A stretch of 64,000 nucleotides of DNA, from contig OX419755.1 in assembly GCA_948567375.1 (NCBI GenBank), positions 49,543,001-49,607,000 of the forward strand, written 5' to 3'. How positions within the stretch are numbered: the stretch's first letter is position 1; every line of letters starts with the position of its first letter. This stretch comes from Lunularia cruciata (lineage: Eukaryota; Streptophyta; Marchantiopsida; Lunulariales; Lunulariaceae). The notes below the pieces were generated by a model. The model made no database searches. It had not been told where the DNA came from and saw only the letters and a list, made by a program, of their open reading frames with translations. Positions 1 through 12,015 of the stretch are shown here, one piece after another. Position numbers and translations under genes: made by a program.

Positions 1-2149
1 TCCTTCTTTGGAACAAATAGTATTGGTGCTCCCCAAGGAGAAGTACTATGTCATATGAAGTCCTTCTCCAACAACTCCGCAAGTGTTTTTTGCAACTCCT
101 CTAAATCCTTGGGTGAGAGCTAGTAGATTGGTCTACTCGCTGAAGTACTCTCTGGCAATAACTCAATCTTGAAAAGCATACCACAATCGGAGAGTAATCT
201 CCTTTGACAAATCATCTAAAAACATATCTTCAAACTCCTGAACAATCTGATCAACCATTGCTTGATGAGGCTCTTGGCCCTCCTCCAATTGTCCTTGTGC
301 AATCGGCTTGATCCACATCGTGAAAACAGACTTATCTTTCTCCAAAGCTTGCTCTATGGCTGCTTCACTAACAAACTTCCCATCCAGGGACTCATCTTTC
401 TTCAAAGCTTGCTCCATGGCTGCTTGCCTAGCATCTTCCTATCTTGGGACTCATCTCCCTTCAAGGTTTGCTCTATGGCTACCTTCTCAACAAAATTCCC
501 ATCCTAAGACTTACTATTCTTAGGTGTCTTACTTAGAGGTGCCAAATAACCTAATTGGAAATTTTTACCTTGGTGTTGTACTTAAATTTGTCGTTGGTTC
601 CAATCAAGTTGAACCTTATGATGTTCAAGCTAAAGTAATCATGGAATGTCATCATAGTGTAGAGGTTCCACTACAAACCTCATACACTCCAAATACTCCT
701 TCCCAATCTTGAAGGTAAAAGGATGTGAGGCATGGAATAGAGAACCTTCTCTACCATCCGCCATCATCAATCTACTTCTAATTCTTGACTTGAAAGGAAT
801 ACCCAATTCCTTTGCTACTTGCATAGACATACAATTCTTTGAACTTCCAAGATCAACCAAAATCCTACAACCTCAATAAGCTATCATACCTTGCAAGTAA
901 AGCAAACTTGCTTAGGTCAAGCCTCCAATCCCATTAGAACTAATCCAGCTTCCAATACGTAGCTCAAAATCTCTTGCTGGGATTCCTCAGCAAGAGATTT
1001 CTTGGATCATTTTGTTTCACAAACTCTATCTGGATGACTTGTTGAGGTCACCCATTCCTATGTGGACATTTGGCAATGCGATGTACAACTTGGCAATAAT
1101 AAAAACAACCATCATTTTCTCACAATCTTTCTCTATCCGTTGTACCAAGTGGTCTCCATTGGATAGCATCAATCTCCATTGGTGCCGTTTCTTCCACCCA
1201 TACGTACTATACTGGTAGGCTTTGTGTAGGTACCAAGTTGTCACAACCAAAGAATCAAAGCACTCAACCAATTTTATGGCTTCTTCTACATTTTGTGGTT
1301 CCCGCATGGTCACCTCTAATTTTGTTTGTGACTTCAATCCCCTCACAAATTGATCCTAAACTTCACCTTCTTGTATATCTAGAATTTTCATGATGATGTT
1401 TTGAAATTGCATGGTGTAGCTCCTTATAGAGCCAATCTGCTTCAACTTTGCCAATTTCCTTCGTGTGGCTCGGGTGGCATTTATAGTTTGAAATTGACCA
1501 AGTATTGCCTCTTTGAAATCTGCCCATGTCAAGATTGGTGCAACAATTTGTACTTCAACTCGCTTCACTTGGAATTGCTACCAAAGTTTTGTCACACCAT
1601 CTGATTGGCTAGAAGCCAAGAGAATCTATTTCCATTCATCTTGAAGATTGATAGCTTCAAAGTAACATTCATAGTCAGACACAAAATTCTCCATTGTGCC
1701 CAGAAGATTTTTGCCTTCAAACACCTTGGGTTTTGGAAATTGGATTTGATCTTCTCCATCTCAAATAGGTGCTCTCTCTATGTGTTCTTGTCATTGTTAG
1801 CTTCGCTCATTCAACAATCAAATAAGGTGCTTGAGTTGTTGTTACATAGCAATGATAACATTTGGTATTGTCGCTATGGCTACTACTCTATCCCACTATT
1901 CCCAATTTATCTAACTTATTAATACATAGATGCAACACGTCCATCATTCTCCATAAGTTACAACTAAAAGTATCAAGGGTTCCTCAAACAGGGTGATCAT
2001 ATGTAAAAGAGTCCTGCCCAAAGCACGAGGTGATGAATTATATGAAATGATGCTTGGGTAATACTTGGACACAAAAATCCCAATGGTTTGGCAGAAGTGG
2101 ATTTGGTGGTCCATAAATTCCATCCATCTCATTCCTACTTTGATACCAA
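1..2149 (-). mobile_element. Decayed Ty3/gypsy gag-protease-RT region, 5' half of a minus-strand element
   Basis: Read on the minus strand, 1568-1356 gives a retrotransposon gag segment (TWADFKEAILGQFQ, then RKLAKLKQIGSIRSYT). 1346-1240 continues it (MRGLKSQTKLEV, EAIKLVECFDS). 860-639 resembles a retroviral-type aspartic protease, with DLGSS where D(S/T)G is normal. 417-1 runs into the start of reverse transcriptase (VQEFEDMFLDDL, then SPKDLEEL in another frame). Order and orientation agree with one gypsy element whose 5' end faces right. A primer-binding-like site (TTGGTATCAAAG on the minus strand, 2138-2149, close to the initiator-Met tRNA type) abuts the LTR that starts at 2150. Frames are broken by stops and shifts, so this is a dead copy. 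The window edge cuts it inside RT. Confidence 0.85.
330..500 (-). repeat. Three ~60 bp tandem repeats in the gag-pol spacer
   Basis: The motif CAAAGCTTGCTC(T/C)ATGGCTGC occurs three times at about 60 bp spacing. On the minus strand it encodes an acidic repeat of the type EAAIEQALEKD in the spacer between protease and RT. The same spacer in the related remnant at 12.2 kb carries a similar word, so the repeat belongs to the element. Confidence 0.6.
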
Positions 2150-2570
2150 TGTAAAAGTCCAAGACTAATGAGAGAAATAGGAGAATAGAAGCTCACATTG
2201 GGACACTTGAATGAGAGAAAACTCCGAATGCCTAGCATGACCTTTGGCTCTTGTGTTTATAGGGAGCATACAATGCCCTTGAGAAGCTTCTCAAGAAGCT
2301 TCGTTGAGCCACTTTCTTGGAATGCAAGCCAAGTTAACTAAGAAGCTTTTCAAAAAGCTTCTTTCTAGAAGCCGCTTACTTGGTGTGCAAGCTAAGCTAG
2401 TTGGAAGCTTCTAGAAGCTATCTACTTGAGGTGCAAGCTAAGCTAGTTGGGAATCTTCCCAAGAAGCTTCCTAGATACTTCTAAAATATTCTAGGTTAAT
2501 TTGTCTTATTTGCTACTTTGTTAGCCCTACTAACTTTGTTGCTAAACTCCATATTGTTCATATTGTTACA
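2150..2570 (-). repeat. LTR-A copy 1, 5' LTR of the minus-strand gypsy element
   Basis: The copy starts TGTAAAAG and ends TATTGTTACA on the plus strand, giving TG...CA ends on either strand. It is the inverted counterpart of the copies at 2741 and 3616. It contains the same AAGCTTCTAGAAGCT-rich block. On the minus strand its 3' end is followed directly by the primer-binding-like site at 2149-2138. Confidence 0.75.
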
Positions 2571-2740
2571 TTCAATATGACTGCCAATTGCATACTTAGT
2601 ACAAAGTCCTTTGGAAAGTGTATCTCCTTCATGATGCTACTTAGGAGCCTCTTTCTCATCTCTAAAATGCACAAATGGCCATTCAAAATTTTAAAGCTTC
2701 AATGGTGATGAGGATGTCACCAACTAGCAATGGGAAAATA
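2571..2740 (+). pseudogene. Chromodomain tail of a gypsy pol (fragment)
   Basis: Conceptual translation with frame repair gives IEYKVLWK, DAT.EPLSHL, NAQMAIQ and NFKASM. This matches the end of a chromodomain, where the family word is EYLVKWKGYP...ATWEP. It aligns with 3455-3615 and 7850-7960. It lies just upstream of LTR-A copy 2, the position expected for the 3' end of a chromovirus. LTR-A copy 1 on the other strand cuts it on the left. Confidence 0.6.
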
Positions 2741-3216
2741 TGTAACAATATGGAGTTTACTGACAAGTTAGTCAAGGCTAATGAAGTAAAAAATAGGCCA
2801 AATTAGCCTAGAATATTCTAGAAGTATCTGGAAAGCTACTTGATATCTTCCAAGTATTTATTAAAGTGCATGCCAAGTGGCAACTTCTAAGAGGAAACTT
2901 GTTGAGAAGCTTCCCAACTAGCTTAGCTTCCACTCCAAGTAGGTAGTTTCTAAAAGGAAGCTTCTAGAAGCTTCTAACTAGATTAGCTTGCATGCCAAGT
3001 ACACTGCTTCTAGAAGGAAGCTTCTTGGTTAACTTGCCTTGCACTTCAAGAAAGCGTTTTAAGAAAGCTTCTTAAGAGCCTTGTATGCTCTCTATAAATA
3101 CCAAGGCCAAAGCTCATGCTAAGAATTCAAATTTTCCCTCATTCAAGAGTCCCAATATGATTTTTCACTCTAATCTTCCATTCTCCTATTTCTCTCCTCA
3201 ATCTTGATCTTTTACA
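2741..3216 (+). repeat. LTR-A copy 2
   Basis: The copy begins TGTAACAATATGG and ends CTTTTACA. It shares its whole length with 3616-4049 at roughly four-fifths identity by eye, with the same TATAAATACCAAGGCCAAAGC promoter-like stretch near its 3' end. It sits in plus orientation. Confidence 0.75.
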
Positions 3217-3615
3217 ATACCAAAGTTCATAAACTTGCTCCTAATTGGATAGGTCCATTTGGTGTCACCCAAATCATTTCTCATATTGCTTATCAACTTG
3301 CCTTGTGTTCTCATAGGCAAATCCACCTTGTCTTTCATGTTTCTAATCCATCTTCCTATTCCTTTCATGTCCAACTCTCCTCCTCCCATCCCTATCAACA
3401 ATCATAAGGAATATTAAGTTGATTGTATCCTTGCACATTGCCATGTTCAGTTTGGCCACCTACAATGTATTGAGTACAAGGTCCTTTGGAAAGGGTATCC
3501 CCTTCATGATGCCACTTAGGAGCCTCTTTCTCATCTCTAGAATGCACAAATGACCATATAGGAGTTTGAAGCTTCAATGGCAATGAGGATTTCACCAACT
3601 AGCAATGGAGGAATA
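3217..3615 (+). pseudogene. Gypsy integrase C-terminus and chromodomain remnant
   Basis: 3217-3360 encodes KVHKLAPNWIGPFGVTQ and then HLVFHVSNPSSY, the conserved end of gypsy integrase that precedes the chromodomain. 3411-3590, with frame repair, encodes EYKVLWKGYP, DATWEPLSHL and NAQM, a chromodomain. LTR-A copy 2 is joined directly to this segment and copy 3 follows it. The unit 2741-4049 therefore looks like an element that has lost almost all of gag-pol. The deletion could also reflect recombination between two copies. Confidence 0.7.
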
Positions 3616-4049
3616 TGTAACAATATGGAATTTAGTGATGAAGTTAGTCAAGGCTAACAAAGTAGCAAATATGCCCAATTAGCCTATAATATTCTAAAAT
3701 TATCTATGAAACTATTTGGTACCTTCCAAGTATTAAGTAACATGCTTGCCAAGTGGCAACTTCTTGGAATAAACTTCCCAACTAGCTTAGCTTGCATCCC
3801 AAGTAGGTAGCTTCTAGAAGCTTTCAACTAACTTAGCTTGCACCCCAAGTAGTTAACTTCTAGAAGCTTCCAACTAGCTTAGCTTGAATTCCAAGTAAGC
3901 AACTTAAGGAAGCTTCTCAAGAGCCTTGTATATTCCCTATAAATACCAAAGCCAAAGCTCATGCTAGGCATTTGGAGTTTCCCACAAACTCAAGCATCAT
4001 AATGTGATCTTCCATTCTCCTATTTCTCTCCTTGGGCTTGGTCTCTTAC
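3616..4049 (+). repeat. LTR-A copy 3, 3' LTR
   Basis: The copy begins TGTAACAATATGG after the purine-rich GCAATGGAGGAATA, the expected place of the polypurine tract. It ends near CTCTTAC. It is collinear with copy 2. Confidence 0.75.
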
Positions 4050-5385
4050 GAGGCTCTATCATTATTCCTTGGCAGGAGGTGTAGGTGGTGCTTGGGATGA
4101 ATTCTCAACTCCTTTGTAGATGTGAACTAGGTCCTCAATGTCCTTTCAATAGCCATTCACAATTTGTTCAAAGCTAGCTTGAGCCTCCTCAAACTTGGCA
4201 TTAGTGTGGCTCTACAGTTTCATAGACAATGTTGTAATACCAAGAGCTAGCCATATGATCTAGATGTGAAATTTGGTTTTGTAACATCTATAATGATGTT
4301 ATACATGATGGTCAAAATAGATCAGAAGAAGTATCACCAAAAGAGTACTTCTACTAATAGGGCAGAAACCAAAGTAGACTTGAGAACCAATAGCTAAACA
4401 TATGATTCAAAGGTGAGAATTGGTTTGGTAACATCTGGAAGGATGTAACACATGATAGACTAAAAAGATCAGAAAGAGGTATCACCAAAAGGGGACTTCT
4501 ACTAATAGAGTAGGAACCGAAATATACCTAAAATCTTTGAAGGCAATTTCAGAAGCCTAAACGGATGAATTAGACCTCGAAAATGTCTAATTTCTCCTCC
4601 AACAAAGTAAAGGCTGGCCTACTATCCCCCCTGCTTTGTCTTGTCGAGAGCTTTCCAACGGTACCTTATCCATGTGATTCTGAGATTCCTACAAGAAGAT
4701 TCTCTAAAATATTCCTTCCGGTCAAAGCTTGTTTGACCAACCAGATACGACCTAGACCAACATGTCACCCATCCAAGTAAGTAATCCAAGGGTGGAGCTT
4801 GCTGACATGTCACCTATCTATGTGCCTAATCCTATGGTGGAGCTTCCTTGGAGGAGATCCTCTTTCTCTATATAATAAAGAGAAGGTGCTCCTTTGGGGC
4901 ATCGAATGTTTGAGTGTGTAATCTATGTTTTCTCTCTTCTCTTGTCCTTGGAGTATTACAAATGCCTTGATTTGCTTGCTTGTGTAAATCTTCCTCTCTA
5001 GCATGTCAATTTGAATGCCAAATCCTTTGCCTTTGTTTGTTGGGAGGTTTCATTGGCCATGCACTCCAACTAGCTGAGTAGCTATGTGTTTATATGCCCA
5101 ATAGTTGTGAGCTACCTTGCTTTTGTGTTCTCTAAATTGGCTCATTGAGCATTGAGTTTGTCAATCATCTTCTTAGAAATTTGCTTTTCTTACTCCAACA
5201 CCTCTCCTATTGTTGTTTGAGGTTGGTGGATAGGTTGGAGATGCAAAGGTCAGCCAGCTATTTCAGATTTTCATATCTGGTTTCAACTACCTTTGTATTC
5301 ATTTGGGCCATTTCTAGCTTGCTTTGTAGTGCTACAAGTTTGTCTTCCCAATTTTGTATCTCCTTTTTGTGTTGAGTTTGCTAAT
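4050..5385 (-). pseudogene. Minus-strand gag fragment with coiled-coil character, split by a solo LTR
   Basis: On the minus strand 5385-5135 reads KEIQNWEDKLVALQSKLEM and similar heptad-rich sequence. It continues through about 4970 with broken frames (TTIGHINT, LECMANETSQQTKAKDLAF). After the inserted LTR-B, 4220-4060 reads KFEEAQASFEQIVNGYWKDI and then VENSSQAPPTPPAKE. The composition suits the N-terminal part of a plant gypsy gag, but no signature domain proves it. The two halves are separated only by the LTR at 4233-4960. Confidence 0.5.
4233..4960 (+). mobile_element. Solo LTR of family LTR-B, copy 1
   Basis: The copy has perfect 8 bp inverted ends (TGTAATAC...GTATTACA). Flanking 5-mers AATGT (4228-4232) and AATGC (4961-4965) look like a target duplication with one change. 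Inside is a TATATAATAAAGAGAAGG promoter-like stretch near 4870. Sequence on both sides reads as minus-strand gag, so this is best explained as an insertion reduced to a solo LTR. Confidence 0.7.
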
Positions 5386-7990
5386 AGAACTTCAAATGAC
5401 ATTGACCAAGTTGTTTGAGAAGGATTACATATGACATAACACATCTCTTTGGGGAGCATTGGTACTATTTATACTAGAGAAAGATGGAAGATTTTGATTC
5501 TATATTGACTATTGTGGTCTTAATAAACAAATAGTGAAGAATAAGTATCTCTTGCTTAAAGTTGATGACTTGTTCTATCAATTAAATGGAACACAATACT
5601 TCTCAAAGTTGGATCTTCAAAATTGATATTAATAGATCACAATTGAAAGAGAAGAGGTGTAGAAGACTACCTTTCAAACAAGGTATAGGCATTTTAAATA
5701 GAGAGTTTTACCTTTTGTGCTAATTAATACTTTGGTAATTTTCTTAGATCAAGTGTTGGAGGAGCTATTGTATCAATATATGGTGGTGTTTTTGGATGAT
5801 ATTTTATTTTATAGTAAGATAGAGGTAGAACATAAGAATCATATACAAGAAGTCTTAAGAAAACTATAACAATGGAATTTATACTAAAAGAAGTCCAAGT
5901 ATACCTTTTTGCAAAAAGAGGTTACCTTCTTGGGCAATAAGGTTTCAATGGAGGGGATGAAGATGAAAGAGAAGAAAATTTAGGCCAAACTGATTTTCAT
6001 ACTTTGAAATATACCATAGAAGTTCAAGGATTTAATGGATTGGGGACTTTTTACCAATGGTTCATCTACCATTATGCACATGTATCCAAATTTTTGAGTT
6101 ATCTCTTGGAGAAGATAGAAAGCTTTGAGTGGACTACCAAGCAAGAAGAAGCATTGAAGAAAATGGTGTCTTCAAGAGGTTTGAGATTTCATTCAATCTT
6201 GTGAGAACTGCCAATACAACAAAGCCAAAAACCAAGAACCAAGTTGACTCCAACCACTCACATTTTCATCTCCCAAATAGGAACGTGTAATTTTATACCT
6301 CATCATATCCTTACCAAAGATAGATCAAGGCCATACAACAATTGTGGTGTTTGTTTATAAGCTTAGCAAGCAAATTCCTTTGGCACCCATTGTGGATATC
6401 ATGGATGTTCCAAGATTGACCCATATCTACTTCAATATGGTCTTCAAACACCATAGGATGCCAAGGGTTCTCATCTTTGATTTTGATCCTTGATTCCTTG
6501 GTAAATTTTAGAAATTTTTTTTTAAACTCCTTGGCACCAAGCTTGTCTTATTTATAGCCTATCATCCTTAAATTGATATGCAAATAAAACAAGAAAAATT
6601 CACTTTGGAAGATATTGTATGTGCCTTTGTCAATGTTCATCACATTGATTGGAATACTTGTCTTGCAGCTACCAAGTTTGCCTACAATAATTCCAAGCAA
6701 GCAAGAATATGTTTCTCTCTCTTGTTCCTTAATTATGGGTAAGATCTATGTTTTCTAGATTCTTTCTTGCTCCACCACCATCTCATGTCCTTCATACTTC
6801 ACCTTTCTTGTCTAGGCTTTTTGCATCCTTATACCAAGCTAAGTCTCATCTTCTTGTTGCTCAAAATTAGTAAAAGCAATATTTTGAAAGTTATTTTTGT
6901 GATCTTACTTTTTAAATTGGTGACAAGGTTATATTTTCCTCTAATAACCTTTTTTCCCATTTTGACACTATAAGAAGTTTTTAAACTTGCTTCCAATTGG
7001 GTAGCTTCCATTGATCATTTATTCATTTATTTAGATCATTTTTCTTGTCACCTACAAACTTGCACTTCCTAGATTCATGAAAGTCCATCTTTTCTTCCAT
7101 GTTTCTATAATACAAGTAACTAGATATATTATCTGGAGGTGAAAATTGGTTTTTTAATATCTAGATGTTGTGTACAATGAGCTAGGTAGATCAGACAGAG
7201 GTGTCACCAAAAGATTACTTCTACTAATAGAGCAGAAACCAAAAATAGCCTGAAAACTTTAGATCCAATTTTGGAGGCCTAAAAGAATGAATTAGGCCTC
7301 AAAAACAGAAATATTCCCCCCTCAAGATGAAAAGGCTTACCTTCTCTCCCTATTATTTGTCTCATTGAGAGCTTTCCAACCATCCCCCACCCACGCAATT
7401 CTAAGCTCCCTACAAGAAGAGATCTTAAAGATATCCTTTGGTCAAACCTATTTGACCAACTAGATAGGACAAAGATTGACATGTCACCCATCCAAACAAC
7501 TAATCCAAGAATAGATCTTGTTGATAGGTCACCAATCCATGTATTTGATCCAAGGGTGGAGTTTCCTTTGAGTGGATCCTCTTTTCTTTATAATAAAGAG
7601 AAGGTGCTCCTTTATGGTATTGGAGTATTGAGTGTGAAACTTGTGTTTTCTCTCTTGTATCTATCTTGGAGAGTTCTCTTGTCCTTGGAGTATTACAGTT
7701 TCCAAGTTGAAACCCTTTGTTTTGAACTCATCTTCCTTTCCTACTTGTCTCCAACTTCCTCCAAACCTTGTTAACAACCATGAAGAATACAAAGTTGATA
7801 TTATACTTGCATGTTGCAACATCCAACATAGCCAACAAAGGTACATATAATATAAGATCCTTTGGAAAGGGTATCCTCTTCAAAATGCCACATGGGAGCC
7901 TCTTCTCATCTCCAAAATGCACAATCAGCTACACAAGAGTTAAAAGATTTCATAATGACAAAGATGTCACCAACGGGAGTGTGTGGTCTT
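5386..7990 (+). pseudogene. Decayed chromovirus pol: RT, RNase H start, integrase, chromodomain
   Basis: Plus-strand translation with frame repair gives the gypsy pol order. RT lies around 5390-5850 (ELQMTLTKLFEKDYI, then WGALVLFILEKDG, LNKQIVKNKY, YFSKLDLQN). The RT-RNase H junction follows at 6010-6180 (EVQGFNGLGTFYQWFIYHY, FEWTTKQEEAL). Integrase lies around 6195-6740 (DFDPRFLGKF, FKLLGTKL, AYHP, FAYNNSKQA). The integrase C-terminus is at 6860-7105. A chromodomain follows at 7779-7960 (NHEEYKVDIILA, YKILWKGYP, ATWEPL). A solo LTR at 7106-7697 interrupts the reading between FHVS and KLKPF. Many stops make it a pseudogene. The 5' part is missing and replaced by minus-strand gag. Confidence 0.85.
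7106..7697 (+). mobile_element. Solo LTR of family LTR-B, copy 2, with target duplication GTTTC
   Basis: It aligns with 4233-4960 across the whole length. Shared words include CACCAAAAGATTACTTCTAC, GAGAGCTTTCCAAC, TGACATGTCACCCATCCAA and ATAATAAAGAGAAGGTGCTC. It ends GTATTACA. The 5 bp on each side are identical: GTTTC at 7101-7105 and 7698-7702. Removing the LTR and one GTTTC rejoins a gypsy pol reading frame. Confidence 0.85.
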
Positions 7991-10444
7991 GTTTGTGTCT
8001 AGAATTTATGATCCTTGGTAGTTTTGAAGTAATAAAGAAATGCCTTGATGGGTGTTAAGTGAGCTATAGTGTTGAATGTACCACGGAATCAAAAGTAAAA
8101 AGAACTATTCTCCAATGCAAAGTGCCTTCAAAGTCATGTCTTTTCAAAAGGGTAGAACATGTCCTTTGGAGTTGATATCTTTGTAGTAGAAGTAGCCACT
8201 TTGGAGTTGATTGAATTATCACCTCCAAGAAATAGTTGGAACATATCATAAATGAAAGTGATTTTTAGGTTTTATATTTGCCATAGTGTGCTACAATTGA
8301 TGACACTACACTCTCTTCTAGGAGTGGTTCTTGCACAAGAGGTTAAAAAATAACCATAAAGAAATACAAGTTGTGACACTTCTCTTCAACTCTAGTTATT
8401 TTTTACTCGTATCTCTATTAGAATGAACAAGTTCCTTGCTAATATAATGTAAATTGGACAACATTGTGTTGTCAAATACACAAAGACTTCACCAAAATGA
8501 ACTCATAGGTAATATGTGCTTCAAGTTCCCTCTTTCTTCTTTATGCTATAAAGCTCAACCACAAATTCCATTCATCATCCTCCATATGGATTTTTTATAT
8601 GTCATTTAAGATAAATATGACTAGCTTATTAGTCAAAGAGTTCTCTTCATTTCAAGTCTTTATCAACTACTTGCCAAGTTAAAGACTTACTCTTTTATAT
8701 CTTCATTGATTACTTAATTAGTCCACAATTTTACTTTCAAGTCTCTCTTTTTCATCTGTATCTTTCATAAGATGAAATTAAACTTAAGAATAACAGAAAA
8801 TATGAACAAGATCCTTGTAATTTATTATTTTGTACTTAGCTTTCTCTTTGGAAGACACTTCATTAGTAATACCTAGAAGTGTATAAATCTCAATTTGGAG
8901 ATAAGCTTGTAAGATAAAGGATATGATATAAAGATAATCCATGAATTCTTTGAATATTTTTCCCACTATAACTATATACTAAGAATATTTTCTAATTAAT
9001 TCAATTTTCTAAGCATATTATAAGGAACTCCTATAACGAGTAAACCCTAATAGATAAATATTGATAGATATATTTTCTAATATTTTTAATGTATCAATTT
9101 AATATTAGTTATACTAATTATGGATATACACTATGAATATACACCTTAATTTAAATAAATAACTTTGGTGTTATTTTGTACAAGATATACATGAGAAAAG
9201 AGAAACATCTTTTTGATACTATCATCTTAAAGAAGCAAACAAGAATAATAGGACATAAAAGATAAAGAGAAATAGCAAATAATCATAATAAGTACTGAGT
9301 GTTAAGAAACTTTTTCTGCTTGAATAAGGATATATGTTGAAGAAAATATCTATATCCAATAGCCAATCCAACACAACCTTTGTAATTTGAATGAGTGCAA
9401 AGATTTTTATAGTCCATAAATTATGATATTGTCTTTCTTTTTATTGATTATTCTTCTAAAGCTAACATTGGTATTGTGATTTAAAATCTTGAATATATTT
9501 TTAATGAGTTGCTAATCAATAATCTAGTCTGAAGTCCATTACTTATTTACAAGATGAAAAAGAAGTTTCAAATCCAATTCCAAATTATAAATTCCAAATT
9601 CTAAATTCTTATGTTAAGACGTGGATAAGAGATACAAATTTTTAGTGAGAAATCATAATGATACTTTTTTAAATTATTAAATTCTAGTGAATTCTAGTCA
9701 TTTTCTTCTAGAAATAATTTTTGATAATTTTTAATTAGTCAAAATTATATAGGAGTCTCATCTAGTCATGGATATCGGCTTTTATAGTAATTTGTAGAAT
9801 GTATTGGGTGAAGTTAAACATAGTTTCTAGGTAAAGTCAAGAGTAAATTGTGAGTCAAGTTAAGTATAGACTTCCAAATAAAATCAAATGAAACTTGTGA
9901 GTGAAGTTAAGTATAGTTGGTAAAGACTTATGGGTGGATTTCTTTGTATACTCATTGTGTCTATGTGTCACATCATCCATCAGCATGAGAGATTATAATA
10001 ATGATACTTTGAAGAGGTAGTCAAATAGAAAGCAAGAAAGAAATACCCTTAGAGGCATCTTACTTTTGGAGTTTGTCTTAGTATGTACCTAAGTTATAAT
10101 GGTACTAGTGTATCATTCGTTTTTCTATGAAGGTAGATCACCTCTTCTAGAAGAATGAGGAAGTGGAATGCCTTGAATGTTGACAAAATGAACAGACTTG
10201 CAATAAAAATTGGTAATAACCATTAAGCTATAGATAAATAGATAGATAGATAGACAAAGTAAGGTAGAAAGGATTATAAGGAAGAAAGGTAGAAACTTAG
10301 AAAGGTATCATAGAGTAATAAATGTTACGAGAGATTTGAACCCTAAACTTTGAGTTGAAACTTTGATAGGAGATATAAGACAATGAAGTGGAATAGATGA
10401 TCAAGAATCATTTACTCTTCATAAAAAATATTTGTCCACACACA

Positions 10445-10615
10445 CCTTTCACATTTTAATTAAGTTTATGGATAGGCAGGTCTTGACACAACATTTAGTA
10501 TGTATATTTGGCATGAACTTCATGCACTATTTACATTATAATTAAGGATTATGGACAGGCAGGTATTGACACAAAATTTAGTATGTATGTTGGTATGAAC
10601 TGCATGACCCTAATG
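10445..10615. repeat. Two-unit tandem repeat, ~87 bp period
   Basis: The words TTATGGA(T/C)AGGCAGGT.TTGAC and ACA(A/C)AATTTAGTATGTAT recur once at about 87 bp distance, each followed by GGTATGAACT or GGCATGAACT and GCATG. Confidence 0.7.
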
Positions 10616-10879
10616 ATAAAGTCTCCTATCTTGGTGGTACTTCCGATGGTATTTATATTTATTGATGAGATTCTATTATTTACATTTTTTTATGAGTCAT
10701 TAATTTGAATATAGAGGTAATTGTAAATTTCAACAGTTGATAATTTTTATTGTCCTTATGTGTCAAAATAACATGGAAGGATTGGCTTATTTGAGAGTTT
10801 GGTGAAGAGAAGTACCAATCTATTTGAAAATTACATTTACCTTAGGTAGTGTTTATGATTTTCTATACCTATGAAATAA

Positions 10880-11035
10880 CAATAATTACCTTTTCTACTA
10901 AATCCAATCAAATAAGGAGAAAATATTTCCATTCATAATGACCTTTTTCTACTAAATCCAATCAAATAAGGAGAAGATATTTCTATTCATAATTACCTTT
11001 TTCTACTAAATACAATTAAATAAGGAAAAAATATG
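10880..11035. repeat. Tandem repeat, ~54 bp period, about 2.8 units
   Basis: The unit contains ACCTTTTTCTACTAAATCCA, then ATCAAATAAGGAGAA, then ATATTTCCATTCATAAT. It starts near 10888, 10941 and 10995. Confidence 0.8.
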
Positions 11036-12015
11036 AACATATGAATGGAGCATATGCAAGTTGATCATATGAAGCTTATTCAATAGATTAAGATGAAGGG
11101 ATGAAATAAGTTTCAGATGAGAGTACAACTAATATCAAGCATTGTCATAAGACCTATTAAGCATCAAGCCTCATAAGGTTTCTTTGATGGAAGGAGTGAC
11201 CTAATGATCAAATGTTGAACAAAATCAAGTGATTGATAATAAGACTTCTATGCAAGCTCAAGAAATAGAATTGTAGAAAAGAAGACAAATAGCTAGAGTA
11301 TTAAAGGGATATCTTTATTGCATGAAATCTATTTCTCTTATTTTGGTGTTGTTGAGTTTGATGTAGGTATGTTTATACAATAAATTTTGATTGATAGTGC
11401 TTTAGTGTGGCTCTAAACTTATAAAATAGAGTACATTATAACAAGGTTTGATTAGCAATTTGAAAGTAGTGGATTCACTTGAGATAAGTTATAAATAGTT
11501 TTACTTGCACTGCAGTCCCGCTGCCCTACCTGCAGCTCTTGTAAGACATATTGGCTTGAACTTCAAATGAGAGTAACTTCTTTTTAGAGCTCTTTTTCTA
11601 TGATCTTGATATTTATAGAAATCACTTGAGAAGATGCTTCAAATAAAATAAGACATGCCTTATTTGCATATGTATTCACAAAGAGATATGTGTCTTGACA
11701 TAAAATATCTCTATATTCATTCTTATAAATTGAATCTTGTTATGTGAAGATTTGTCATATATTGACTCTTCAACGTTCACATAGTGCATTCGAGTCATTA
11801 ATCAGACTCCATACTTAACATGTGGGAGTTTTTAGAAATTCCATGCCCATACAATTAGCAAAAGAAATTAATTTTTTATCAATCCAATATTATGCAATAA
11901 ATTTAAGATTATAGATGGTAGAAAAGGTTTTGCATTTTGTACCTTAGATCCTATTTCATTTAAGATTAGCAAGGAATATTCAAATATATATGAGATTGAT
12001 TATAACTCCCTTACA

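Larger units (their letters stand above)
7991..12015. other. AT-rich intergenic tract without recognisable genes
   Basis: About 4 kb of strongly AT-rich sequence with only short, unrecognisable ORFs. It contains small tandem repeats (listed separately), a GATA run near 10235, and loose 50 bp repeats of GTGAGT(C/G)AAGTTAAGTATAG at 9800-9920. It is probably old, eroded transposon sequence, but I cannot assign it to a family. Confidence 0.6.

Noticed and set aside
4233-7697. A single full-length LTR element with LTR-B at both ends
   Set aside because: Each LTR-B copy has its own short target duplication and interrupts a different older reading frame, so two solo LTRs explain the data better.
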